Shown here: in pieces, positions 53,493-62,745 of the stretch | Layout of the letters: each line of letters starts with the position of its first letter | Position numbering within the stretch: position 1 is the stretch's first letter | NCBI RefSeq assembly: GCF_009728485.1 | Contig: NZ_VVIQ01000013.1 | Span: 21,814 to 85,813 of the forward strand | Direction of reading: 5' to 3' | Source of the DNA: Prevotella vespertina | Lineage (GTDB): Bacteria > Bacteroidota > Bacteroidia > Bacteroidales > Bacteroidaceae | Length of the DNA stretch: 64,000 bases | Notes under the pieces: generated by a model | Database searches by the model: none | The model's input: only the letters and a program-made list of their open reading frames with translations | Told to the model about the DNA's origin: nothing | Program-made: the position numbers and the translations under genes

Positions 53493-53870
53493 TTTTGTGC
53501 TTAAGATTACTTCCTCCTACCTAAAATGAAGCTTACTCTTATGCAAATAGCTATTAGTCAGGAGGTTATAAATACCTTGTAAAATTGCTCTCTAATTCCC
53601 GTATTTGTGGACAAAGTCCTTTGTTCTTCTGAAAAACGCAAATAGAAGCCCTGAAATTAGCAGTATTTTATTACATTATTCAAAGTAGTTTGCAACGCAA
53701 CAAAGGGGTAAGAAGGCGCAAAAAAGATAGGTTTAAATTAAATATTTATCCTTCGGAAGGGGCTATCGGGAGCTAAGAACGAGGCTAAATTGAGGCTGGA
53801 AAGAATCTAAGAGAGTATTTCAAACCATCTTGACGACCCTCTATTTTACAGGAGTTAGCGAATACTACCC

Positions 53871-53901
53871 TTTGTCATATCGCTTTTTTTTCGTATATTT
53901 G
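53871..53901 (+). promoter_or_regulatory. Promoter of the TlpA/DUF6029/Omp28 cluster
   Basis: TTTG at 53871-53874 and TATATTTG at 53894-53901, 19 bases apart, a full consensus match. The ATG is 24 bases downstream. Confidence 0.7.
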
Positions 53902-53924
53902 CAGCCTAATTATAACTAAAAACG

Positions 53925-54416
53925 ATGAATAAATTATTTCTATCCCTTTGTCTCTTATGGGCAAGTGTGGCTGTTGGTGCACAAGAGCGACTGCCCAAAG
54001 TGACCCTTAAAGATCTAGAAGGAAGGACCGTACAAACCGACACTATCTCTAATAATGGCAATCCTCTCGTTGTTACCTTCTTTGCTACTTGGTGCAAACC
54101 ATGCGACCGTGAGTTGAAAAGTATTGATGAGCTTTATGATGATTGGCGCCTAGAAACAGGTGTGCGAATCGTTGCTGTATCCATTGATCAGGCTCAAAAC
54201 GTTAATAAAGTGAAGCCTTTGGTCGACCAGAATGGCTGGCGTTATGATGTATTACTCGATCCTAATGGTGAGTTCCGACGCTCGTTAGGTATTCAGTCAG
54301 TGCCTTATACGGTCTTACTCGATGGTCAGGGCAGGATTGTTTATAAGCATAATGGCTACACAGATGGCGCTGAGATGGAGCTATATAAGAAGGTGAAAGA
54401 GGTTTTGAGAAGGTGA
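53925..54416 (+). CDS. TlpA-like exported thioredoxin-fold protein
   Basis: 163 residues. Signal peptide (ASVAVGA) then a thioredoxin fold with the redox motif TWCKPC (Cys57 and Cys60), RIVAVSIDQAQNVNKV and the cis-proline region QSVPYTVLLDGQGRIVYKH. Probably a periplasmic thiol oxidoreductase. Four bases separate it from the DUF6029 gene. Other proteins of this operon carry cysteine pairs that could be its substrates. Confidence 0.92.
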   Translation: MNKLFLSLCLLWASVAVGAQERLPKVTLKDLEGRTVQTDTISNNGNPLVVTFFATWCKPCDRELKSIDELYDDWRLETGVRIVAVSIDQAQNVNKVKPLVDQNGWRYDVLLDPNGEFRRSLGIQSVPYTVLLDGQGRIVYKHNGYTDGAEMELYKKVKEVLRR

Positions 54417-54420
54417 TTTT

Positions 54421-56049
54421 ATGAAAAGATGGATGATGATAGGACTGCTCATGAGCCTGAGTAGTGCATCAGTTTATGCACAAGAGTCCGACAAATTACA
54501 CCTTTCTGGAAGTCTTCAGAGTGATATGCTGTTGGCACAAAAGGACAGTGCGACGGGCGCAGAGGCTACAGGCAGTCGTTTCCGAACGAATACTTATCTC
54601 GACTTGAGGCTCTCAAACAGATACTTTGAGGCTGGTGCAAGGTTGGAATATATGCCCCATCCGCTCCCAGGATACGAGAGCGACTTTAAGGGTTGGGGTG
54701 TTCCTTACGCCTACTTGAAGGGTCGTTATAAGAATGCGGAGCTTACTTTGGGTAGCTTCTATGAGCAGTTTGGCTCTGGTTTCATCCTCCGTTCGTATGA
54801 AGAACGCAGTCTTGGGATTGATAACTCATTGCAAGGTGCACGCTTGAACTATCTCCCTTGTGCGGGAGTTGCGGTCAAGTTGCTCACGGGTAGACAGCGT
54901 CGTTACTGGCACCACAATAAGAGTTGGATGACAGGAGCGGATGTGGAATGGAACATGGAAGAGTCGTTTAAGTCGCTTCAAGAGCATAATACCTATATAA
55001 TGTTGGGTGGTTCCTACCTTAATAAATACGAGAGAGACGAGGTGGTGATGGTCGATCCGACCCATCGGTTGCGCCTTCCTCGTTATGTCAATGCGTTCGA
55101 TTTACGTCTACGAGTGCAACATCACGGCTTCAATGTATTGGCAGAAATGGCAATGAAGACGCAGGATCCTTCGCATGATAATGGTTACATCTATCGTAAT
55201 GGCTATGTGGCAATGCTGTCAGGGTCCTATTCTAAGCGTGGAATGAGCCTATTGCTGCAAGCAAAACGCAGTACGAATATGGGCTTCCGAAGCCGTAGAG
55301 GGATGGAAGGTATCTCCTCTTTCATCAATCATCTACCGCCTTTCACGGTGGAGCATACCTATACCTTGGCAGCACTCTACCCTTACGCTACACGCCCTGA
55401 GGGTGAGTGGGCTTATCAAGCCACGGCAGCTTACACCTTTCCAAAGGGCTCTTGGATGGGAGGAAAGTATGGAACAACAACGAAAGTGAACTTCTCTCAT
55501 GTCCATTCAGTGCGTAAGAAGGGTGCAGGAGAGATGGGTACAGAGGGTTATGGAAGTCCGTTTTGGGCATGGGGTGACGCTACTTATTATCAAGATATTG
55601 ATGTGCAGTTGGAGAAGCGGCTCTCCAAAGAAACGAAGTTAAACCTGATGTATATGTATCAACGATACAATCAGACCTTGTTAGAAGGGCATGGAGGAAT
55701 GCTAAACACGCATATCTTCGTTGCAGATGTCAAACAGAAACTCGGAACGAACGCCATCTTGCGTGTCGAAGGGCAGTATCTTGCGTCAAAAGAGGGCGAT
55801 AAAGACTGGCTATTCGGGCTGGGGGAACTATCGTTCGCACCGCATTGGATGGTCACCGTGAGCGACCTCTACAATGCAGGTAACACCCATGTGCATTACT
55901 ACCAAGGCTATGTAACCTATAGCGGTGGGGCTCATCGACTGCAATTAGGCTATGGTCGAACACGTGCGGGCTTTAATTGTTCGGGGGGTGTATGCCGTTA
56001 TATCCCAGCAACAAAGGGCTTGACACTCTCTTATAATTATAACTTTTGA
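54421..56049 (+). CDS. DUF6029-type outer membrane beta-barrel protein
   Basis: 542 residues. Signal peptide (SSASVYA), then regular amphipathic beta strands rich in Tyr/Trp (NTYLDLRLSNRYFEAGARLE, AELTLGSFYEQFGSGFILRS) and C-terminal phenylalanine (LSYNYNF): an outer membrane barrel. Near the end Cys520 and Cys525 in NCSGGVCRYIP form a close pair that appears to be a family feature. No known transport or enzymatic role. The stop overlaps the next ATG by one base. Confidence 0.82.
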   Translation: MKRWMMIGLLMSLSSASVYAQESDKLHLSGSLQSDMLLAQKDSATGAEATGSRFRTNTYLDLRLSNRYFEAGARLEYMPHPLPGYESDFKGWGVPYAYLKGRYKNAELTLGSFYEQFGSGFILRSYEERSLGIDNSLQGARLNYLPCAGVAVKLLTGRQRRYWHHNKSWMTGADVEWNMEESFKSLQEHNTYIMLGGSYLNKYERDEVVMVDPTHRLRLPRYVNAFDLRLRVQHHGFNVLAEMAMKTQDPSHDNGYIYRNGYVAMLSGSYSKRGMSLLLQAKRSTNMGFRSRRGMEGISSFINHLPPFTVEHTYTLAALYPYATRPEGEWAYQATAAYTFPKGSWMGGKYGTTTKVNFSHVHSVRKKGAGEMGTEGYGSPFWAWGDATYYQDIDVQLEKRLSKETKLNLMYMYQRYNQTLLEGHGGMLNTHIFVADVKQKLGTNAILRVEGQYLASKEGDKDWLFGLGELSFAPHWMVTVSDLYNAGNTHVHYYQGYVTYSGGAHRLQLGYGRTRAGFNCSGGVCRYIPATKGLTLSYNYNF

Positions 56050-56843
56050 TGGAAATGAGACGTTTTTATATACTTATCTTGGCTGCTGTTGCACTCTTGA
56101 CAGGCTGTGATTCAGTTGGTTCTGACGAACGATTGATAGAGATTCCGCCTGCAACTGTTCAGCGAAATGTACTCATCGAGGACTTTACAGGGCAACGTTG
56201 CATATTCTGTCCGGCGGCTTCTCAGACGATAGAAGAACTGCAAAAGCTTTATGGAGCAGACAGATTGATAGCTGTAGGCATACATGCTGGACCGCTCGCA
56301 ATAAAGAGTCTGGGTGGAGTTAAGGGCTTGCGCACTGATGCAGGGGATGTTTATTACAAGTATTGGGCGGTTCCTAATGTGCCAAAAGCCATTATCAATC
56401 GTCGTGGAGGCGTCCTACAAAAAGATACTTGGGCTGGTCGTGTCTATGAAGAGTTCGCTCAAACAACTACAATCAATATAGCCCTTCAATGTCACTATGA
56501 CGCAGTTACACGTCAAGTGAAGATTGACACCAACTTAAAAACATTGTCCGATGATGTGAAGGGAAGGCTTCAGCTTTGGTTAGTAGAGGATCGTGTCGTG
56601 GCTCCACAGCTCTTTCCAAACAATAAGATGGATAAGGAGTATGTGCATAACCACGTGTTCCGTGCTGCTATCAATGGTGAGTGGGGAACGGAGTTAATGC
56701 TCTCTTCAATGCAAACGCACGTGGAGCAAACATCGTACACACTCCCAGAAGATGTAGTACCAGGCAATGCGTGGATAGTAGGATTCGTCTATAACGATAG
56801 CGGAGTACTGCAGGCTGTGCGCCAAAAGGTTTCTATTTCGTAA
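56049..56843 (+). CDS. Omp28-related lipoprotein with CxxC
   Basis: 264 residues from ATG 56049, which overlaps the preceding TGA (TGATG). The frame could open at a TTG three bases earlier, but the ATG is better. Lipobox LLTGC with Cys20; then VLIEDFTGQRCIFCPAASQ, a thioredoxin-like motif with Cys51 and Cys54, and NVPKAIINRRG in the cis-proline position. Omp28 family proteins are surface or periplasmic and of unknown role. The CIFC pair suggests redox or disulfide activity. Confidence 0.87.
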   Translation: MEMRRFYILILAAVALLTGCDSVGSDERLIEIPPATVQRNVLIEDFTGQRCIFCPAASQTIEELQKLYGADRLIAVGIHAGPLAIKSLGGVKGLRTDAGDVYYKYWAVPNVPKAIINRRGGVLQKDTWAGRVYEEFAQTTTINIALQCHYDAVTRQVKIDTNLKTLSDDVKGRLQLWLVEDRVVAPQLFPNNKMDKEYVHNHVFRAAINGEWGTELMLSSMQTHVEQTSYTLPEDVVPGNAWIVGFVYNDSGVLQAVRQKVSIS

Positions 56844-56886
56844 ATAAGTCATCATCAATTAAGTAGATAAATATAAATTGAACAAT

Positions 56887-57555
56887 ATGAAATTACGCTT
56901 ACTCGTATTAATCGGACTGCTGACCAGTCTTTTAGTTAGTGCTCAAGCACAGACAAGTAACAATGATGTTGCCTTCGTGGATGCGCAAGGTAAGGTTATT
57001 CCGAACGGCACAACGGTGGTATTAAACGCTGTGAAAGATGCCATGTTCCCACCTGGATGGAAGGAAATAGCAGGTGAGGTGTATATTAAGAATACGTCGG
57101 ATAAGAATCTGGAAGTAACCCTTTACAGTAGAATTAACAGCCTTGATGAAGGCAATGTGACGGTTTGTGCACTTGGCGGATGCACTCCTGTAGAAGAAGG
57201 TAATAGTACAGAGATAGGAAGTCAGATGTTGTTGGCAGGCTCGGAGAGGGAGTCTATTGCGATAGAACACACTTACGAGCATAGTGAGAAGGGCTCGATT
57301 ACACTGAAACTGACTACCAAAGAACTTGGTTCCGAGCAAGAGATTGAAGGTCCAACTATTATTGTTAAGTTCGATACTAACCCAACAGGAATAGTAGATG
57401 TAGCGTCACAGAAGGGTCTTACTTACGATGTATTCAATACGCAAGGTACCTTATTATATAAGCAGCTTACATCCTTATCCAATCTTCCTAAGGGCATTTA
57501 CATCTTGAAACAGACGGGCTCAAAGAAGGCAATTAAGAAGTTCGTTGTGCGCTAA
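56887..57555 (+). CDS. Exported protein with T9SS-tail-like C-terminus and Cys pair
   Basis: 222 residues from ATG 56887. Signal peptide (LLVSAQA), an immunoglobulin-like beta domain with PPGWKEIAGEVYIKNTSDKN, Cys94 and Cys99 (CALGGC), and a C-terminal sorting-type domain (YDVFNTQGTLLYKQLTSLSN then GIYILKQTGSKKAIKKFVV). Probably secreted by the type IX system. Unknown function; position suggests it is a client or partner of the Omp28-like proteins. Confidence 0.78.
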   Translation: MKLRLLVLIGLLTSLLVSAQAQTSNNDVAFVDAQGKVIPNGTTVVLNAVKDAMFPPGWKEIAGEVYIKNTSDKNLEVTLYSRINSLDEGNVTVCALGGCTPVEEGNSTEIGSQMLLAGSERESIAIEHTYEHSEKGSITLKLTTKELGSEQEIEGPTIIVKFDTNPTGIVDVASQKGLTYDVFNTQGTLLYKQLTSLSNLPKGIYILKQTGSKKAIKKFVVR

Positions 57556-57585
57556 GTATTCATCTTTAATCATTGACAACCTGAT

Positions 57586-58899
57586 ATGTTACGTAGAATT
57601 TACATACAATTTATTACCCTGCTTGCCATCCTCTCTTATGGAGTAAACGCTCATGCACAAGAGCATATACTTATCCCTGTTGCTGGACAAAAGGTGTATG
57701 TGCCACTTACGGAACCGAGTGTAAAAGGAAAGATTGTGGTTTCCAACATTGGTAGAACTCGCATTCAAGACATTGACTACACGCTTTCTTTCAATGGAAA
57801 AGAGCTAGAGTCAAAGCATTACACATTACCCCAAACACTGGGACATAATGATGATGCTGTGATTGAAGTAGCTGTTCCGCCACACACAGAATTGGGTGAA
57901 GATGAACTGATCTTCACGATTACGAAGGTGAATGGAGGGCGCAATGGAGCTACTATCAGTGAGGCTCGAATACCGAGAGTAACGGTTACTAAGGTGGCAA
58001 AGAGGAAAGTTGTTGTAGAAGAATACACGGCAATGTGGTGCCGATATTGTCCATCTGGTATTGCCCTCATGGAGAACTTGTCGCATACTTTTGGCGATGA
58101 CTTCGTTGGCATAGCGGTGCATACTGATGATCCATTGACCTGTTGGGACTATTATGCAAAAGCCAGGGAAGACTCTCGCCGTCCCTCTCTTTATATGAAT
58201 AGAAGCCGTAAGTTAGGGTATGTCAAGGCTGTTGATGAGTTCAAAGCAGAGCAAGATGCAGGTGCAGATATGGATCTTGATGTATCTGCCGAATGGGATA
58301 AAGAGAAGAACAACATCACTGTTACGCCTGCAGTAACGTTCCGTTTGAATCGTGAAAAAGCCCCTTATGGCTTTGCCTATGTGCTGACTGAGGATGGAAT
58401 GTCACGTCCCGAATGGGTTCAAAACAATGCTTATGCGGGTAGCGAGAGCGATCGTGGAGTAACAAAAGAGTTCGATGTGTTCATCGATTCACCAAGTGAA
58501 ATCCGTAATCTAAAGAACAACTTTGTTGCCATTGCGGCTACTGGTGTGAAAGAGCCAGTGGATAGTCTCATTGAAGCTCCTATCAAAGCCGACCAGACGC
58601 AGAGCCATTCTTACATCTTCAAGGATGTCTCGAAGATAAAAGTTCTACAAGATAAAGCAAGGTTGAAGGTATGTGTTTTGCTGATAAACACACAAACGGG
58701 AAGAATAGAAAATGCGGCTAAGTGCAGTATTGCTGACGCTCAAACAACTTCTATCTCATCTGTTTCTGATAGAAAGGAAACCGCTGTTGAGACCGCACGT
58801 TATACATTGGATGGTCGGCGAATTACGGCTCCACAAAAGGGAATCAACATTGTGAAGTATAGCGATGGACGTGTTCGTAAAGAGGTTATAACGCAATAA
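57586..58899 (+). CDS. Omp28-like exported protein with CxxC and T9SS-tail-like C-terminus
   Basis: 437 residues. Signal peptide (GVNAHA), an N-terminal immunoglobulin-like domain (about 25-140, VSNIGRTRIQDIDYTLSFNG), then a thioredoxin-like Omp28 domain starting KVVVEEYTAMWCRYCPSG, with Cys152 and Cys155, and a C-terminal tail YTLDGRRITAPQKGINIVKY like type A sorting domains. Last gene of the cluster. It differs from the 264-residue Omp28 protein by carrying an extra N-terminal domain and no lipobox. Confidence 0.85.
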   Translation: MLRRIYIQFITLLAILSYGVNAHAQEHILIPVAGQKVYVPLTEPSVKGKIVVSNIGRTRIQDIDYTLSFNGKELESKHYTLPQTLGHNDDAVIEVAVPPHTELGEDELIFTITKVNGGRNGATISEARIPRVTVTKVAKRKVVVEEYTAMWCRYCPSGIALMENLSHTFGDDFVGIAVHTDDPLTCWDYYAKAREDSRRPSLYMNRSRKLGYVKAVDEFKAEQDAGADMDLDVSAEWDKEKNNITVTPAVTFRLNREKAPYGFAYVLTEDGMSRPEWVQNNAYAGSESDRGVTKEFDVFIDSPSEIRNLKNNFVAIAATGVKEPVDSLIEAPIKADQTQSHSYIFKDVSKIKVLQDKARLKVCVLLINTQTGRIENAAKCSIADAQTTSISSVSDRKETAVETARYTLDGRRITAPQKGINIVKYSDGRVRKEVITQ

Positions 58900-58927
58900 A
58901 CGCTTTCAATATAGTATATTTCTCAAC

Positions 58928-60754
58928 ATGAATAAGGAACTAACAGCTCATTATCAACGGAAAGTTGAAGAAGAGAACAGCCTTCTCTCAAGGCTTCGCA
59001 ACCGTAGTCGAGCCTTCATACTGGCAGAAGTAAGCTCTTTCTTACTTGCTATTGGCTTCGTAGTAGTCTATACTTTGCTTGCTAATGCAGCCTGGACACT
59101 AGCTTGTGGGCTGTTAGCTCTCTTCTTATATGTATACATTCGCAAGCTAGATGTGCGTAACGACCGCCGTATAAAGGTGGGAGAAGCAATGGTGATGACC
59201 TATGAGAATGAGATAAACTACCATCATGGCGACTTCAGTAAGCTCAATGCTGGCACGCAATATATCAATCCGCAGCATCCATACACATACGATTTAGATG
59301 TGTTCGGAGCTGGTTCTCTGTTCCAACGTATCAACCGCACCATCTCAACAGGGGGCAGTGACCAGTTGGCAGAATATCTTTCAAAGGAGTGGGGAGGTCT
59401 AGATCAGAGTGAACAGGTGGGTCAGATTCATCAGAGAATGGCATCCATTCAAGAGTTAGGACAGGCAGAGTCGTTTCTAACTCGGTTCAAGTCGTTTGGT
59501 GTAAAGGGGCAGATTCAAACAAAGGAAGTGCTGACGGCACTGACAGATGTGCATCAAAAGCAGCTACCCAAATACTTCTCTCATCCTCTTTTCCGCCTTT
59601 TCTGTTCTGCAAACTTGCTGGGTTTCTATGCCAGTATCGTACTTTCATTCATGGATATTGTGCCCTCCTTGTTGCCAATATGGTGGGGAATCTTCAACTT
59701 CCTATTATCTTTCTTGTGTTCGCATAAGCACATCCGTGTTATATCCGAACTGATAGCAAAGGTGCAAACAGCGGTCGATGGCTATTTACAAGTGCTGCGA
59801 CTCATCAATCAAACCGACTTTCAAGCATCAGAATTGCAGGCATTGAAAGGGCGATTAGCAGGTGCGGAAGAGTCTTTAGAGCGGTTAGCACTCATCTTAC
59901 AGAAGATAGATAACCGCAGTAATGAGATTGGTATATTCATCTTTAATTGCTTTGCTTTGATTGATATAACCATTGTCCGACTCTTTCAACAGTGGCAACG
60001 AGCGTATGAAGAGCGCACAAATGAATGGATAGAAACGCTGAATCTCTTTGACACACTGGTATCTATGGGCAATTACAAACTCAATGAGAATAAAGCGGTG
60101 CAGGCTGAGGTTGTGGCAGAGAATCAGGTCGTCTTTAATGCAAAAGCGCTCTATCATCCTTTCTTGGGAGAGCATGCTGTGGCAAACGACTTCGACATTC
60201 AAGATCGTGAATATTATATAGTAACAGGTGCAAACATGGCAGGTAAGAGTACGTTCCTGCGTTCGTTGGGTGTGAATTATCTGTTGGCAATGAACGGATT
60301 ACCCGTGTTTGCCAAGCAACTAAAGGTCTCCGTCTTCCACTTATTCACGAGTATGCGCACCACAGATGACCTCACTCATGGTATTTCCTACTTCAATGCT
60401 GAGCTCTTACGACTCGATCAGCTGTTAGGCTCTCTACGTGAGTCTACACCCAACCTCATCATACTTGACGAGATACTAAAGGGTACTAACTCCTTGGATA
60501 AGCTAAATGGTTCACGTCTATTCCTACAACACATCGCCTCACGAAACGTCACGGGCGTGATTGCCACACATGACTTAGAGTTGTCAAAGATGGAAGATGA
60601 AGAGCCAGAACGGTTCCATAACTATTGCTTCGAGATTGAGTTAGGGAAGCAAATTACCTATTCTTATAAGATAAGTAAGGGTGTGGCACGCAATCAGAAC
60701 GCAACGTTTCTGTTGCAGGGGATACTGAATAAAGAAGGAGCAAATAGATTATAA
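58928..60754 (+). CDS. Membrane-associated MutS-family ATPase
   Basis: 608 residues. The C-terminal part is a complete MutS-type ABC ATPase: Walker A GANMAGKST at 434-442, LFTSMRTTDDLTHGISYFNAEL, Walker B LIILDEILKGTNSLD, and the switch VIATHDLELS. The N-terminal part lacks the MutS mismatch-reading domain; instead there are two pairs of hydrophobic helices (about 28-73, AEVSSFLLAIGFVVVYTLL; and about 216-265, GFYASIVLSFMDIVPSLLPI). The core clamp domain is in between. It therefore looks membrane-bound and not a mismatch repair protein. Role unknown. Confidence 0.88.
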   Translation: MNKELTAHYQRKVEEENSLLSRLRNRSRAFILAEVSSFLLAIGFVVVYTLLANAAWTLACGLLALFLYVYIRKLDVRNDRRIKVGEAMVMTYENEINYHHGDFSKLNAGTQYINPQHPYTYDLDVFGAGSLFQRINRTISTGGSDQLAEYLSKEWGGLDQSEQVGQIHQRMASIQELGQAESFLTRFKSFGVKGQIQTKEVLTALTDVHQKQLPKYFSHPLFRLFCSANLLGFYASIVLSFMDIVPSLLPIWWGIFNFLLSFLCSHKHIRVISELIAKVQTAVDGYLQVLRLINQTDFQASELQALKGRLAGAEESLERLALILQKIDNRSNEIGIFIFNCFALIDITIVRLFQQWQRAYEERTNEWIETLNLFDTLVSMGNYKLNENKAVQAEVVAENQVVFNAKALYHPFLGEHAVANDFDIQDREYYIVTGANMAGKSTFLRSLGVNYLLAMNGLPVFAKQLKVSVFHLFTSMRTTDDLTHGISYFNAELLRLDQLLGSLRESTPNLIILDEILKGTNSLDKLNGSRLFLQHIASRNVTGVIATHDLELSKMEDEEPERFHNYCFEIELGKQITYSYKISKGVARNQNATFLLQGILNKEGANRL

Positions 60755-60868
60755 AGGCAAGAGAGCATGGCATTGTCCTGACTAAAAAACTGTTACGACA
60801 CGTGCTATTCCTATCTTACTCCGTCTTTTAAAACCTGTTTCTTTATCAGGACTGACGATGATATAATA

Positions 60869-60906
60869 AAGAAGGTGAAGTTCTTACAACTTCACCTTCT
60901 TCTTTT
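60869..60906. terminator. Bidirectional terminator overlapping the glycosidase 3' end
   Basis: AAGAAGGTGAAGTT (60869-60882) and AACTTCACCTTCTT (60888-60901) are perfect 14-base arms with a five-base loop, then CTTTTTT on the plus strand. On the minus strand the stem contains the last codons (KKVKL) and stop of the glycoside hydrolase gene. Confidence 0.85.
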
Positions 60907-62401
60907 TTCCAGTGCTCTCATTGCTCATTCTGTCTAGAGCAGTGACCACATAGACATATTTCTGATTGCCATCTTTATAATTCAAGCGCACCTTGTTTTC
61001 ATAAGGCATCGCTATAATCTTCGATGGGTCATTGGTGTTTATAGGCTCATCAGGCGTGAACTGATACACAACATATTGATGTGCTTCATCCTTCCAGCCC
61101 TTTCCCTTCGGTGCTTTCCACGTGAGGTAATAGCCATCGCGTTCCCATTGTGCCTTCAACCGCTTGGGATGTTTCGGTGCATCAGAGTCTATGAAAGGCA
61201 TTAAGGGTTGCAAGGCTGGATAGCGCCAGTAGTCTGTTCGCAAGAGAGTTCCATAGTTCCCAGGGTTGTCAACAGCTGCCTTTGCATACCAGAGCACTGT
61301 TCCGTTGACATTGGTCGACTGCTGATGTAAGCGACGTTTAGCTGCTAACTGATGGATAGAAGGGTTCTGTGGGTCAGCGAATTTGACGGTTCGCAGCACG
61401 TCTTCACCTATGTATAATGGGCGTTTCCCAGCGTTGCGATTCCACCAACCAATCAATTCCTTGTAGTCAGCAGCACGATTGCCAATCTCCCAATAGAGCT
61501 GTGGTACACAATAATCAACCCATCCGTTGTTCACCCACTTTAGTACATCGGCATAAAGGTCATCGTAGTTTTGAAGTCCATTTGTCCTACTTCCGTTACG
61601 AGGGTCAGCCTTTTGATTGCGGTAAATACCAAAGGGTGACACGCCAAACTTCACCCATGGCTTTACAGCATGTATCCTTTCGCCTAGTTCCTTGATGAAG
61701 ACATCAACATTATCACGCCTCCAGTCGTTGATATTTGAGAATCCTCTCGGGTCCTGTTGGAAGTTCCTTTGATCAGGAATAGGCTGTCCTGCAACAGGAT
61801 AAGGATAGAAGTAATCATCGATATGAAGCCCATCTACATCGTAACGAGACACGATGTCGTCAACAACCTGGCATATATACTCACGATTCTCACGCAAGGC
61901 TGGGTTCAAGATGTACAACCCATCGTATGAGAAAACACGTTCGGGATGTTGCACAGCGATGTGACTATTAGCCAACTGGTTGGTGTTCTTTGTCTTAGCA
62001 CGATAGGGATTGATCCATGCGTGCAGCTCCATTCCTCGCTTATGGCACTCATCTATCATCCATTGCAAGGGATCCCAATAAGGCGAAGGAGCCTGTCCTT
62101 GCTGTCCAGTGAGGAACTTGCTCCATGGTTCTAACTTGCTTGGATAGAGGGCGTCGCACTCTGCTCGCACCTGAAAGATGATGGCGTTAACCCCATCCTT
62201 TTGTAGTTCGTCCAACTGATAACGCAGGGTTTGCTGCATCTGTTGCGTTCCGATACCCTGAAACTGCCCATTGACACACTGGATCCAAGCTCCACGAAAC
62301 TCGCGCTTTGCTGGTTGACTCTTAGCAAAACTGGTCATAGTAATGGTCAAGAATAGTACTATCAATGACAGAATCTTCATGCCTTCACGAATTTGTCTCA
62401 T
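60884..62401 (-). CDS. Family-10-like glycoside hydrolase (GHL10/YngK type)
   Basis: 505 residues. Signal peptide (TITMTSFA), then the GHL10 TIM-barrel: REFRGAWIQCVNGQFQG, NAIIFQVRAECDALYPS, GMELHAWINPYRAK, VDGLHIDDYFYPYP with likely acidic catalytic residues, VKFGVSPFGIYRN and WVDYCVPQLYWEIGNR. A C-terminal fibronectin-III-like domain (about 410-500, LKAQWERDGYYLTWKAP) follows. Relatives are secreted or lipid-linked and act on bacterial or host glycans; the substrate is not known. The second ATG at 62380 would give a shorter signal peptide and is a fair alternative. Confidence 0.9.
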   Translation of the reverse strand: MRQIREGMKILSLIVLFLTITMTSFAKSQPAKREFRGAWIQCVNGQFQGIGTQQMQQTLRYQLDELQKDGVNAIIFQVRAECDALYPSKLEPWSKFLTGQQGQAPSPYWDPLQWMIDECHKRGMELHAWINPYRAKTKNTNQLANSHIAVQHPERVFSYDGLYILNPALRENREYICQVVDDIVSRYDVDGLHIDDYFYPYPVAGQPIPDQRNFQQDPRGFSNINDWRRDNVDVFIKELGERIHAVKPWVKFGVSPFGIYRNQKADPRNGSRTNGLQNYDDLYADVLKWVNNGWVDYCVPQLYWEIGNRAADYKELIGWWNRNAGKRPLYIGEDVLRTVKFADPQNPSIHQLAAKRRLHQQSTNVNGTVLWYAKAAVDNPGNYGTLLRTDYWRYPALQPLMPFIDSDAPKHPKRLKAQWERDGYYLTWKAPKGKGWKDEAHQYVVYQFTPDEPINTNDPSKIIAMPYENKVRLNYKDGNQKYVYVVTALDRMSNESTGKKKKVKL

Positions 62402-62479
62402 GTGTTTATCTTTTTCTTTGTTATGCTTTTTTATTTGTTTTGATTGGTCTTTTCTTTTATAATTAATCTATCATGTGTA

Positions 62480-62653
62480 TCACAACCGAGCCTCTTCTAC
62501 CATCGTTTTGTAATACTCATCCCAGCTAGCTACAGCCTCCTCTGCTAACAGCCTATCCACTAGTCGATGCGGAAAAGAGGTGAAATAATTGTTGGGAACA
62601 CGGAAGGGACGTGCCTTCCCATTGCTTGAATTGATATGATTTTCTTGTTCCAT
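62480..62653 (-). CDS. 57-residue protein encoded after the ECF sigma factor
   Basis: A short frame that length filters would miss. It starts with an ATG at 62653, 92 bases after the sigma factor stop, and ends with TGA at 62480-62482. It begins MEQENHINSSNGKARPFRVP, followed by NNYFTSFPHRLVDRLL and a helical tail with EEAVASWDEYYKTMVEEARL. The segment PFRVPNNYFTSFPHRL matches the start often seen in small proteins or anti-sigma-like proteins encoded after ECF sigma genes in Bacteroidota (PF.VP..YF....R). It lacks a membrane helix. Possibly a shortened anti-sigma factor. Confidence 0.65.
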   Translation of the reverse strand: MEQENHINSSNGKARPFRVPNNYFTSFPHRLVDRLLAEEAVASWDEYYKTMVEEARL

Positions 62654-62745
62654 AGAGAGTTATTGTTACTACTCTCTTAGACTTCAAATAGGTAGATTGG
62701 TTTAAACATAATGCTCTTCTTTTTTACTTAGAAGACTTTGCAACA

